Shown: positions 35,372 through 43,111 of the stretch, piece after piece
Layout of the letters: every line of letters starts with the position of its first letter
Position numbering within the stretch: position 1 is the stretch's first letter
From: JANQPX01 sp965204405
GTDB taxonomy: Bacteria; Pseudomonadota; Alphaproteobacteria; Geminicoccales; Geminicoccaceae
Direction of reading: 5' to 3'
DNA length: 64,000 bases
NCBI GenBank assembly: GCA_965204405.1
Contig: CBDBEN010000001.1
Span: 43,070-107,069, forward strand
Position numbers and translations under genes: made by a program
Notes under the pieces: generated by a model
The model's database searches: none
Told to the model about the DNA's origin: nothing
Seen by the model: the letters and a program-made list of their open reading frames with translations, nothing else

Positions 35372-36931
35372 CTACTTGTAGCCCGCGACTTCCGCGAATT
35401 GTCCGGTCCAGGGTCTGAAACCGTCAAGCGTGTCGCGATAGCCGGTGACGAAGGTGTTCTCTACCAGCCACCAATAGGGCAGGTCCTCGGCGAGGATTTG
35501 CTGCACTTCTTGGTAGAGGTTTTGGCGCGCATCGCGGTCCGACGTCTTACCGGCGGCATCGAACAGCTCGTCGACCCGATCATCTCGATAGGCGGAGGCG
35601 TTGGAGAACGGGATCGGGCCGATATTGTTCGAGACGTACATCCGTTTGACGCCGATATCCGGATCGAGGCCGTTGCAGTAGGAGATGAGGTTGGTGTCGA
35701 AATCCCGCTGCTTGAAGATGGCGTCAACCGCGGCGGCGCGATCGAGCGGGCGCGATGTCAGCTCGATGCCGACCTTGGCCAGATCCTGCTTCATCACCTC
35801 GGCATATTTGCTGAAACGCGGAAAATGCACGATGTCGATCGCAAAGCGCGCGCCGTCTTCCGATATCTGACCGGCTGCGTCCAAAAGCGCCTCGGCTTTC
35901 GCCGGATCATGGCTATAGGCCGAAAGGCTGCCTTCGCCATGCGCCCAGCCGATCGCGCTCGAGATCGGCGCATGCGCGACGCGGCCCAGATCGAATTGAA
36001 CCTGGCTCACGATCCTGTCCCGATCGATCGCATGAGCGATGGCCTGGCGTACCTCCAAAGACTGCATCATCTCTCGCTCGAGATTGAAGGACATGGTGAT
36101 GATGCAGTTGCCGCCGCCCGGGCCGGTCGAGCTGTCGACCAGGGTGATGTCACCTTGGTCTCGAAGCCGCTCAACGTCAGCGAGCGGGATGCGGTTCACA
36201 TAGTCGACCTCGCCCTGCTCCAGAGCGAGAAGTTGCGTGGTCGAATCCGGGATGACCCTGAAGATCAGCCGTTCGATCTTCGGCAGGCCGGGTTTGAAGT
36301 AGCCGGCATTGCGTTCGAGGGTGATCGTGTCGTCTTGGCTGTAGTCGACGAAGCGATAGGGGCCGGTGCCGATGGGCTGGAGGTTCGCCGGATGCTGATT
36401 GGGATCGCCGCCGGCTTCGAAAACATGCTTCGGCAGGATCGGCGCTTCAGTGACATCAAGACGTTGCAGCAGGGGGCCGTAGGGTTCGGTCATGCGAAAC
36501 ACGACGGTATGGTCATCAGGCGTTTCGATCGCCTCGACCACGCTACCGAGGCCGGCCTTGGTGCGCGAGTGATAGTTGAACAGAATATTTTCGAAGGTAA
36601 ATTTGACATCAGCGGACGTGAACGGCGCGCCGTCATGCCATGTGGCATTGTCCACAAGCTCGAAGGTGTAGACCTTGTTGTCGTCGCTCACCGTCCAGCT
36701 CTCGGCCAGATCAGGCGTTGGGGTCAGCTTGCTGTCCAGTGCCACCAGGCCGTTGAACATCGAGTCGGCGACGACATGGACGTTGTAGCCCGTGGTGATA
36801 CCCGGATTGAAATGTCCGGGGTCCGCTGAGACCGCCACCACTACAGAGTCGGATTGCGCCTTCGCATCGACCGTCAGCGCCGATCCTAAGCAAGCGATGA
36901 CCAGCCAGGACAGATGATGTACGAGCCGCAT
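35372..36931 (-). CDS. Dipeptide/nickel-type binding protein (SBP family 5)
   Basis: 519 residues, close to NikA and DppA length, with a signal peptide (HHLSWLVIACLGSALTVDAKA). Family marks: YNVHVVADSMFNGLVALDSKLTPTPDLAESWTVSDDNKVYTFEL and DVKFTFENILF, then QPIGTGPYRFVDY and EQGEVDYVNRIPLADVE. Binds a peptide, opine or metal chelate in the periplasm. It begins the long minus-strand block (about 7.7 kb) that ends with the FecE-type ATPase. A nickel role is possible given the hydrogenase nearby but cannot be shown from sequence. Confidence 0.9.
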   Translation of the reverse strand: MRLVHHLSWLVIACLGSALTVDAKAQSDSVVVAVSADPGHFNPGITTGYNVHVVADSMFNGLVALDSKLTPTPDLAESWTVSDDNKVYTFELVDNATWHDGAPFTSADVKFTFENILFNYHSRTKAGLGSVVEAIETPDDHTVVFRMTEPYGPLLQRLDVTEAPILPKHVFEAGGDPNQHPANLQPIGTGPYRFVDYSQDDTITLERNAGYFKPGLPKIERLIFRVIPDSTTQLLALEQGEVDYVNRIPLADVERLRDQGDITLVDSSTGPGGGNCIITMSFNLEREMMQSLEVRQAIAHAIDRDRIVSQVQFDLGRVAHAPISSAIGWAHGEGSLSAYSHDPAKAEALLDAAGQISEDGARFAIDIVHFPRFSKYAEVMKQDLAKVGIELTSRPLDRAAAVDAIFKQRDFDTNLISYCNGLDPDIGVKRMYVSNNIGPIPFSNASAYRDDRVDELFDAAGKTSDRDARQNLYQEVQQILAEDLPYWWLVENTFVTGYRDTLDGFRPWTGQFAEVAGYK

Positions 36932-37030
36932 TCTCCAATCCTCCCCAATTCTTTTGCTGTTTAGTTACTGTCAGTAGTCGATCCCTGAGAACTGATGTCA
37001 AGTTTGAGCTGATCCGCGCGAACAGCCTGG

Positions 37031-37621
37031 TTAATCGGATCGTGGGGACGTCGCCGGCTCGACATTGTCAAGGACGGTGAGCCAGGCGTCCGGCAGGCCA
37101 TGCTGCTTTGCGCCTTCTCTCAGAAGAGTGATGTAGCGAAGCGATGGCTTGCCGTCTTTTTCATTGCCGTCGGCGATATAGGTGACGGCTTCGAGCCTTC
37201 CGCCCTCTTGGTCCTCGGCGCTGATCCAGAGATGGCGATAGCGGCGTCCGGGCACGCCTTCGCTTGCATCCAGGCGGATGAGATCCCGACGTTTGAGCAG
37301 ATAGAGAACGCCCCAGACATCGGCGCCGGGGTCGGCCGTGATATTGGCGGGCGCTGCCTTCCCCTTGGGACGGCCGTCGAGATTGAAGCGTAGCCTGTAG
37401 CCTTTGATCCTGCCGGCGCGCACTTGCCCGGGCCTCATGCGGCGACGTCCGCGAAAGGCGCTGTCATGCATGTTGGCGCCATAAGCGAAGTACCAGACGT
37501 CGTCGTCGGGATGTCCTTTGAGCTCGATGCCAGCCCGGCGATACCATAGCCGGGCGAGCGGCCAGCAGCGTTTGAGCGCGTTGATCAACAGGCTTTTGAC
37601 CATCCGGCGAAGACGTCTCAT
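37031..37621 (-). CDS. Gamma-glutamylcyclotransferase-like protein
   Basis: 196 residues from ATG 37621, the last plausible start before the domain; a longer start at 37726 would overlap the next gene. The GGCT-fold signature YFAYGANM is present, with RAGRIKGYRLRFNLDG and the acid-containing DASEGVPGRRY, whose Glu is the expected catalytic residue. The family cleaves gamma-glutamyl amides to pyroglutamate in the cytoplasm; many members have unknown substrates. An Arg-rich N-terminal helix (about 40 residues) precedes the domain. Confidence 0.75.
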   Translation of the reverse strand: MRRLRRMVKSLLINALKRCWPLARLWYRRAGIELKGHPDDDVWYFAYGANMHDSAFRGRRRMRPGQVRAGRIKGYRLRFNLDGRPKGKAAPANITADPGADVWGVLYLLKRRDLIRLDASEGVPGRRYRHLWISAEDQEGGRLEAVTYIADGNEKDGKPSLRYITLLREGAKQHGLPDAWLTVLDNVEPATSPRSD

Positions 37622-37682
37622 GACGACCAGCTCGCAAAGGGCGGACACTGCCCGCGGTCCCTTTAAGTCAGATGGGTCGCCA

Positions 37683-38762
37683 TCAGGGCCGTGGCGAGAT
37701 CCGAACGTCGTCAGCCCTGTCGACACCGCGGCGCGCCCAGAGTTTCAAGAGTGAAAGGTCGAGACGCTCATACCAAAGTGCTGACATGCCGCTCACGATC
37801 ACGGTCAGGCGGGACGCGATCGATACCGAGAGCGCCATGGCTGCAGCGGCCTCGATATTCACACCGAATTGCTGCAGCAGGATCACTGCGCCCGCAATGA
37901 AGCCACCGATGATCTTGAGCGTCGAAGCGATCACCACGGCGAACCCGAGACAGACCATCACGAACAGATAGTCGAGCGGTGAAAGGTCGACAGCGAAGGC
38001 GTATCCGGCGAGCGCCAGATGTGCTGCGGCCATGATTTTCATCAAAAGCGCTGCGCCGAAGATCAGGGCAAGGCTCGAAAGGCTGCCCGGCAGCCCCGCT
38101 CCTTCGGCGAACAGAGCGATGAAGCGCTCAACCGGCGCCGACCATCGATCAGGCAGAATTGATAGGAGAGGCTTCGGGACAGCGGAACCGGCTTTGGCAG
38201 CATTCGCCCAGCGGAGAAGGAGCAAGCAAAGAGCGAGCAGCAGAACCAGGCTGCCGAATGCGCCCCAGAGCAAGCGCGAGGTCACGCTACCGCCATGCTG
38301 ATCAAGCGTGATCGTGGTCGCCGCGAGAAGCACCAGCGGCACGAAGACGATGCCGTCGATGACCCGACCGAGCATCACCGTGCCGAGCACGGTCGATGTC
38401 GAGACCCGGCCTGCGCGTGCGGCGATCCAGGCGCGCACCAGGAAACTCACCTTCACCGGCACGAGATAGTTCGAAAAATAGCCGGCCATGATCGCGCCAT
38501 AGAGCCTGATGATCGAAAGCGGGGCGAAGGGTCTCAGCAGCTCGCGCCATTTGACCGCGCGCAGGAGTTGCTCTGCTGCAATGGACAAGGGGACCAGCGA
38601 AAGCAGGAGGAGATCCGCGTTCTTGACGGCGTCGAAAAAGCGCCGCCACTCGATGTTTCTGAACAGGACGACGAAGATGACGGCACTGATCAGCAGTCCC
38701 GCCCAGACCAAAGCGCTGGAACGTTTTCCGACAGCGCCGATGTCCTCGTTGCGGCCTGTCAT
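37683..38762 (-). CDS. UPF0104 / YbhN-family membrane protein (LPG synthase TM-like)
   Basis: 359 residues with about eight helices. The pattern RAVKWRELLRPFAPLSIIRLYGAIMAGYFSNYLVPVKVSFLVRAWIAAR is the typical YbhN/lysylphosphatidylglycerol-synthase membrane domain core, with GRVIDGIVF. Such proteins flip or transfer lipids; role here unknown. Divergent from the CooC-like gene with a 127-base promoter space. Confidence 0.85.
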   Translation of the reverse strand: MTGRNEDIGAVGKRSSALVWAGLLISAVIFVVLFRNIEWRRFFDAVKNADLLLLSLVPLSIAAEQLLRAVKWRELLRPFAPLSIIRLYGAIMAGYFSNYLVPVKVSFLVRAWIAARAGRVSTSTVLGTVMLGRVIDGIVFVPLVLLAATTITLDQHGGSVTSRLLWGAFGSLVLLLALCLLLLRWANAAKAGSAVPKPLLSILPDRWSAPVERFIALFAEGAGLPGSLSSLALIFGAALLMKIMAAAHLALAGYAFAVDLSPLDYLFVMVCLGFAVVIASTLKIIGGFIAGAVILLQQFGVNIEAAAAMALSVSIASRLTVIVSGMSALWYERLDLSLLKLWARRGVDRADDVRISPRP

Positions 38763-38889
38763 CTGATGATCGCCTCTATACTTGCGAGCGCGCTTCTGTG
38801 TATTTTCGTCCGCCAGTTCAAATCTGTTCCTCCGACGCCGATATCTTGCCGGATGGGAGGAGGATCAACAACCAAAGGGAAAGCGGACA

Positions 38890-39714
38890 ATGAAGATCGC
38901 GACCGTCGGCAAGGGTGGTTCCGGCAAGACGACGATTGCCGGCACGCTGGCCCGGATCTTCGCCAATCGACAAAAGCGGGTTCTGGCGATCGACGGCGAT
39001 CCCAACCCCAACCTGGCCCTGACCCTGGGCATGAGCCGCGAGGCCGCGGATGGCATCACCTATATCCCGGCGTCGGTCATGAAACGCGGCGATGTGGTCG
39101 ATGGTGTGACGCAGATGGTGCCGCAGCTCTCCAATAACGAGATCATGAAGCATTATGCCGTCAAGGCGGCTGACGATGTCGACCTGATCGTCATGGGCAA
39201 ACCCGCCCACGGATCGGCAGGGTCCGGCTGTATGTGCGCGTCGCATCGCGCGGTTCGAGGCTTGATCACCGAGCTCACCAATATCGGCGAGCACACGATC
39301 ACCGACATGGAGGCTGGGCTCGAGCATCTGAAACGCGGCACCGCCCGTCACGTGGACATGATGCTGGTCGTTGCCGAGCCCTACTACCGATCGCTGGAAG
39401 CGGCCATGCGTACGGCGGAACTTGCTGATGAACTCGGCATTCCCTTTGTGCGCGTCGTCGCCAACAAGGTGCGCTCAGAGGAGGACCTGGGCGCAATCCA
39501 GGCGTTCTGTACACAACATGGCATGACCGTGATCGGCGCCGTTCCCTATGATGATGCGATGATGAATGCCGAACGTGACGCGAAGGCGCCCTTTGACCAT
39601 GCACCGGACTCGAAGGCCGTCGAGGCGATCAGATCCATCGCTTCGGAGATCGATGCCATCGCCGGCGCTGCCCAATCCGGATCAGGTCATGCCACGGATG
39701 ATGCGCGCGCCTGA
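38890..39714 (+). CDS. CooC-like nickel-maturation ATPase
   Basis: 274 residues from ATG 38890 (GGGAA ribosome site). Deviant Walker A GKGGSGKTT with the signature Lys (K8) of the MinD/CooC class, AIDGDPNPNLALTLG as switch I, and a CxC pair C114-M-C116 in SAGSGCMCASHRAVRG, the position where CooC proteins bind nickel at the dimer interface. CooC loads nickel into carbon monoxide dehydrogenase; no CODH gene is in the window. Instead it opens a [NiFe] hydrogenase locus that lacks hypA and hypB, so it may deliver nickel to the hydrogenase (inference). Confidence 0.85.
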   Translation: MKIATVGKGGSGKTTIAGTLARIFANRQKRVLAIDGDPNPNLALTLGMSREAADGITYIPASVMKRGDVVDGVTQMVPQLSNNEIMKHYAVKAADDVDLIVMGKPAHGSAGSGCMCASHRAVRGLITELTNIGEHTITDMEAGLEHLKRGTARHVDMMLVVAEPYYRSLEAAMRTAELADELGIPFVRVVANKVRSEEDLGAIQAFCTQHGMTVIGAVPYDDAMMNAERDAKAPFDHAPDSKAVEAIRSIASEIDAIAGAAQSGSGHATDDARA

Positions 39715-40153
39715 GCAAGAAAGATCGCATGACGGTGCCGTCCAGATCGGCGAGCTTGCGAACGCGCTTGGCGTTACACCCAAGACACTTCGCCACTACG
39801 AAAAAATTGGCCTGATCCCCGAGGCCGAACGTACCGACAGCGGTTATCGGGTGTTCTCCGCTGAAGCGGCAAGGCGAGCCGGCATTGTGGTCGGTCTTCG
39901 CGCGCTCGATCTCTCGATCGACGCTATCCGCCGACTCCTGGACGAACCCGATGGCCGCACACTTCGCCAAAGAATGCTCGGCCTCCTAGATCGGGAAGTC
40001 CAGGATTACGCGCTCAAGATCGCCGTGCTCCAGGGCCGCCATGACGACCTCGAAGCCCGCTATCACGCCTTGCTTTCGGCCCCGGCCGACAAAAGCAGCG
40101 ACTGTATTTGCGCCGCGCTAATGCGGCCTTGCACTTGCAAACAACAAGCTTAA
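39698..40153 (+). CDS. MerR-family regulator with a Cys-rich tail
   Basis: 151 residues from ATG 39698 (39701 also possible), overlapping the CooC-like gene by 17 bases. N-terminal MerR helix-turn-helix IGELANALGVTPKTLRHYEKIGLIPEAERTDSGYRVFS, then a dimerisation helix. The C-terminal end has four cysteines in CIC-x6-ACTC-like spacing (DCICAALMRPCTCKQ), comparable in place to the metal loop of CueR/ZntR. Probably a metal-responsive activator. A MerR-type promoter lies 26 bases after its stop codon, so the hydrogenase genes are its likely target. Confidence 0.85.
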   Translation: MMRAPEQERSHDGAVQIGELANALGVTPKTLRHYEKIGLIPEAERTDSGYRVFSAEAARRAGIVVGLRALDLSIDAIRRLLDEPDGRTLRQRMLGLLDREVQDYALKIAVLQGRHDDLEARYHALLSAPADKSSDCICAALMRPCTCKQQA

Positions 40154-40178
40154 ATCGGCATTCAGCCTCATTTCGTGT

Positions 40179-40210
40179 TTGACCTTGCCCTTGGGGCAAT
40201 CCTCTAGGCT
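40179..40210 (+). promoter_or_regulatory. MerR-type promoter of the hydrogenase operon
   Basis: -35 TTGACC (40179-40184), -10 TAGGCT (40205-40210), a 20-base spacer, and a perfect palindrome TTGCCC-TTG-GGGCAA (40185-40199) in the spacer. A spacer too long for normal RNA polymerase with a dyad between the boxes is the hallmark of MerR-activated promoters. It lies between the MerR gene and the small subunit. Confidence 0.7.
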
Positions 40211-40242
40211 TCAGATTGGACGCTTGGGTCCGGGAGGCTTCT

Positions 40243-41526
40243 ATGGCTGGTGGCAACGGTCAAGGTTCGGGGCATGGCACCGAGGGCAATGGCTCAACGG
40301 CGCGCTATATCCCGCGCTTCACCCTTGATGATGGCCCAATTACCGAGGTGCATGCGTTCTGGCTCGCCGGCATGAGCTGCGACGGCTGCTCGATCGCGAC
40401 CGTCGGCGCGCAAAATCCAACCGTCGAGCAATTGCTGACCGCGTCGATCCCCGGCATCCCCAAGATCATCCTGCATCACCCCGTCCTCTCAGTGACTGCT
40501 GGCGCCGAGTTCATGAAGGCGCATCACCTGGCGAAAGCCGGGAAGCTCGGCGCACCTTATGTCGTGCTCTTTGAAGGGTCGGTCGCGGACGAAACGATCG
40601 CCGAGGAGTTCGGCGGCTACTGGTCGGCGATGGGTACGGAGGAGCTGGCGGACGGATCGATGAAGCCTATACCGACAGCCCACTGGCTACGCGATCTGGC
40701 GCCGGGTGCGGCGGCTGTCATCGCGGTCGGCACCTGCGCCACCTGGGGCGGCATACCGGCGGCGGCTGGCAACGTTACCAATTCGATGTCCGTCATGGAC
40801 TATCTTGGTAAAGACTATCTAAGCGCCTTGGGCTTGCCGCCGATCAATGTCCCCGGCTGCGCACCACTTGGCGACAACATCACCGAGACCATCGCCTCTG
40901 TCTTGATGTTCCTCTCGGGCTTCGGGCCGCTTCCGGAATTCGACGAGCTCGGACGGCCCGCCTGGATGTTCCAGTCGACCGTGCATCGTGGCTGCGTTCG
41001 CGCCGGCAATTACGAGGAAGGCAAGTTCGCCGACGAATATGGGCAGAAGGAATGCCTGGTGGAACTCGGTTGCTGGGGGCCGGTTGTCCAATGCAACATG
41101 GTCTCACGCGGCGCCATCGGCCATAATGGTGGCTGCATGAACACAGGCGGCATCTGCATCGGCTGCACCATGCCAGGCTTTCCCGATGCGTTTGCACCCT
41201 TCTACAAAGCGCCGCCTGGCACCATGATCTCATCGACCATGAGCCGCGGCACCGGTGGCTTCATTTCTTACTTGCGCGGCTTCACCCAACGCAGCCGCAA
41301 CATGACGTCCCGCTGGAAGCAGGAAGAGAAGATTCCGAGCGGCTGGGCGAATGTCGACGGCAAGACCTCGCCGGTCGATCAGACCGTCAGCTTCTTTTAT
41401 GAGCGCATCAAACGCATGGGCACGGCATTCTCGCCAGGTTCGGATCGGCAAAAGCAGCTTCAGGCCTCGGCCAGGCGCTATCTGGACGCGCCCAAACAAC
41501 CACCCGAACGCATCGCGGCGGAATAG
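40243..41526 (+). CDS. [NiFe] hydrogenase small subunit
   Basis: 427 residues from ATG 40243, which has GGGAGG upstream. No Tat signal, so the enzyme is cytoplasm-facing. Proximal iron-sulfur ligands: C46 and C49 (SCDGCSIA), C165 (GTCATWGG) and C206 (PGCAPLG). Distal and medial cluster ligands: H248, C251, C271, C277, C284, C298, C305, C308 in VHRGC, ECLVELGCW and GGICIGC contexts. It passes electrons from the [NiFe] site in the large subunit to an acceptor. A 100-residue C-terminal extension follows the last cluster motif. The large subunit is 1.6 kb downstream, after five small membrane-protein genes. Confidence 0.93.
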   Translation: MAGGNGQGSGHGTEGNGSTARYIPRFTLDDGPITEVHAFWLAGMSCDGCSIATVGAQNPTVEQLLTASIPGIPKIILHHPVLSVTAGAEFMKAHHLAKAGKLGAPYVVLFEGSVADETIAEEFGGYWSAMGTEELADGSMKPIPTAHWLRDLAPGAAAVIAVGTCATWGGIPAAAGNVTNSMSVMDYLGKDYLSALGLPPINVPGCAPLGDNITETIASVLMFLSGFGPLPEFDELGRPAWMFQSTVHRGCVRAGNYEEGKFADEYGQKECLVELGCWGPVVQCNMVSRGAIGHNGGCMNTGGICIGCTMPGFPDAFAPFYKAPPGTMISSTMSRGTGGFISYLRGFTQRSRNMTSRWKQEEKIPSGWANVDGKTSPVDQTVSFFYERIKRMGTAFSPGSDRQKQLQASARRYLDAPKQPPERIAAE

Positions 41527-41535
41527 GATGGCTCG

Positions 41536-41820
41536 ATGACCCATTGGACACTCGGATTTTTTCTCGGACTTGTCGTCGTCCTGGTCGTGGCGGTTCTTCT
41601 GATCGGCATCTTGTATCAGGCACGTCGCATCCGACGACTGGCCTTGGCCGCCTCCGAGATCGTCGGTGATATCGATGTGAACACACGCTCGATCTGGGCG
41701 CTTCGCGACACCAACGCCGTCGCCGGTCAGCTTCTCGAGGGTGCGAAGGCCATCGAGGGCAATTGTGCAGCAATCGTCGGTGCCGTCGGGCAAACCCATC
41801 GCGGCACGGACGTTGCCTGA
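41536..41820 (+). CDS. Hydrogenase-linked small membrane protein A
   Basis: 94 residues: one transmembrane helix (residues 7-28), a basic stop (QARRIRRL), then a helical cytoplasmic tail with a heptad-like pattern. I recognise no family. Its DIDVNTRSIW segment resembles DIDDVAAEIW of the next gene, so the two may be paralogues. Nine bases after the small-subunit stop. Confidence 0.75.
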   Translation: MTHWTLGFFLGLVVVLVVAVLLIGILYQARRIRRLALAASEIVGDIDVNTRSIWALRDTNAVAGQLLEGAKAIEGNCAAIVGAVGQTHRGTDVA

Positions 41821-41832
41821 GGGGATCGGGAC

Positions 41833-42159
41833 ATGCATTTGATCGATGGAACCAACCCGATCACAAGCTGGTGGATCGCCATCGTGCTTTTGATCGTCGT
41901 GACCCTGGTTGTGGCCTTCCTCCTCCGCTTGATCATCCAGACTGCCATGGATATCGACGACGTCGCCGCCGAGATCTGGGTGCGCGGCCAGCGTGTGGCC
42001 AACAACACGATCCACATCGCCAGTCTGCACGCTACGAAGGATACCGTCGGCGGCATTCTCGGCCGGGCTGGGCGGATCGCTGGTCATGCGACTGCGATCC
42101 GCGAGCATGCGGAGAGCTGCCCGGGCTGCCCTTCTTGTATCTGGCAGGGCAAGTCATGA
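41833..42159 (+). CDS. Hydrogenase-linked small membrane protein B, with a Cys tail
   Basis: 108 residues: one transmembrane helix (about residues 13-35), then a helical tail. The last residues read ESCPGCPSCIWQGKS, a CxxCxxC triplet that could hold a metal or cluster. Family unknown. Ribosome site GGGGATCGGG. Similar in its middle to protein A. Confidence 0.75.
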   Translation: MHLIDGTNPITSWWIAIVLLIVVTLVVAFLLRLIIQTAMDIDDVAAEIWVRGQRVANNTIHIASLHATKDTVGGILGRAGRIAGHATAIREHAESCPGCPSCIWQGKS

Positions 42160-42172
42160 GGGAGGAGCGGTG

Positions 42173-42460
42173 ATGGTCTTCATGACAGCACTGACGGCAC
42201 TCTCAGCGCTCGCTTTTCTCGGCATGGTCGCTTTTGCGCTCACCAAGATCGTGGCGGCACTCGATTCGATCGGCGGACGGGGAGACTCCTATCTCGCCAA
42301 GCTCCGCCTCGGCCTTCGGGCAATCGAACGCGAGACTTCCCACCTGCCGGCAGCAGCCCCGGAAATCAATGCAGGGCTCAACGACGTCGCTGTCGGCCTC
42401 GCCGCCGTCGATGCCACGCTCGGCGACCTGCACAAAGCGCTCGAGGCGCAGGAGAGGTGA
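42173..42460 (+). CDS. Hydrogenase-linked small membrane protein C
   Basis: 95 residues with one N-terminal transmembrane helix, then a coiled region. The ATG at 42173 has GGAGGAGCG directly before it. The INAGLNDVAVGLAAV segment resembles INGGLSDLAPDLLKA of protein E, suggesting duplication. No known family. Confidence 0.75.
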   Translation: MVFMTALTALSALAFLGMVAFALTKIVAALDSIGGRGDSYLAKLRLGLRAIERETSHLPAAAPEINAGLNDVAVGLAAVDATLGDLHKALEAQER

Positions 42461-42461
42461 T

Positions 42462-42752
42462 GTGCTCGCCATCTGGATCATAACGCTCCTGATCGTCCTT
42501 CTCGTGATCTTGCCTCTTGCGGTGTCACTGCTTCGGCGCGCCTTGCAGGCGGCGCGCAACATCGAGACCTATTTCCGCGACATGAAGGAGGCGGGCCTGC
42601 GCATCGCCGATCACACCGCTGCCGTGCCGGCCCTCGACCAGACGATCGAAACCACTGTGGCGATGAAACCTGTGACCGAGGGAATCGAGGCGAAGACGGG
42701 CGTCGTCGCGGAGCTCTTGGCCTTGCGTGCCACCAAGGAGGCCAAGCCGTGA
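42462..42752 (+). CDS. Hydrogenase-linked small membrane protein D
   Basis: 96 residues, GTG start at 42462, one base after protein C, with GGAGAGG as ribosome site. One transmembrane helix (IWIITLLIVLLVILPLAVSLL), then RRALQAARNIETYFRD and an amphipathic tail ending ATKEAKP. No known family. Confidence 0.7.
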   Translation: MLAIWIITLLIVLLVILPLAVSLLRRALQAARNIETYFRDMKEAGLRIADHTAAVPALDQTIETTVAMKPVTEGIEAKTGVVAELLALRATKEAKP

Positions 42753-43027
42753 TCACCTTCCTGACCGTGGTGACGCTGATCGTCGTACTGGTGATCGTCG
42801 CCTTGGTCGCCTACCATCTGATCGGCATTTACGTCGCCTTGAAGCGCGGCGCCGATCACTTGGAAGCGCTTGCCGGCAGCCTTGCAAAAGTACGAGAAAA
42901 CACCAGCAACCTGAACGCCAAGGTCGACACCATCAATGGCGGGCTTTCGGACCTTGCCCCCGATCTCCTGAAAGCCAATGACAATCTCGCCGCGATCGTC
43001 AGTGTCGCGCAAAAGGGCCCGGGCTGA
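42749..43027 (+). CDS. Hydrogenase-linked small membrane protein E
   Basis: 92 residues, GTG start overlapping the stop of D (GTGA). One transmembrane helix (residues 3-23), then a long helical tail (KRGADHLEALAGSLAKVREN, KVDTINGGLSDLAPDLLKAN) likely to form a coiled coil. Possible paralogue of protein C. The large-subunit gene begins 84 bases later. Confidence 0.75.
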   Translation: MITFLTVVTLIVVLVIVALVAYHLIGIYVALKRGADHLEALAGSLAKVRENTSNLNAKVDTINGGLSDLAPDLLKANDNLAAIVSVAQKGPG

Positions 43028-43111
43028 TGGCGCGGCCACCTGCGAAAACTTGGGCGCATACCATCAAACCAGGCGATGCCGGTCCAAAGTCAATGAAGTG
43101 GACACTCCACA

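Noticed and set aside
38890..39714. Carbon monoxide dehydrogenase system
   Set aside because: CooC alone suggested it, but no cooS or cooF is present; the setting is a [NiFe] hydrogenase.
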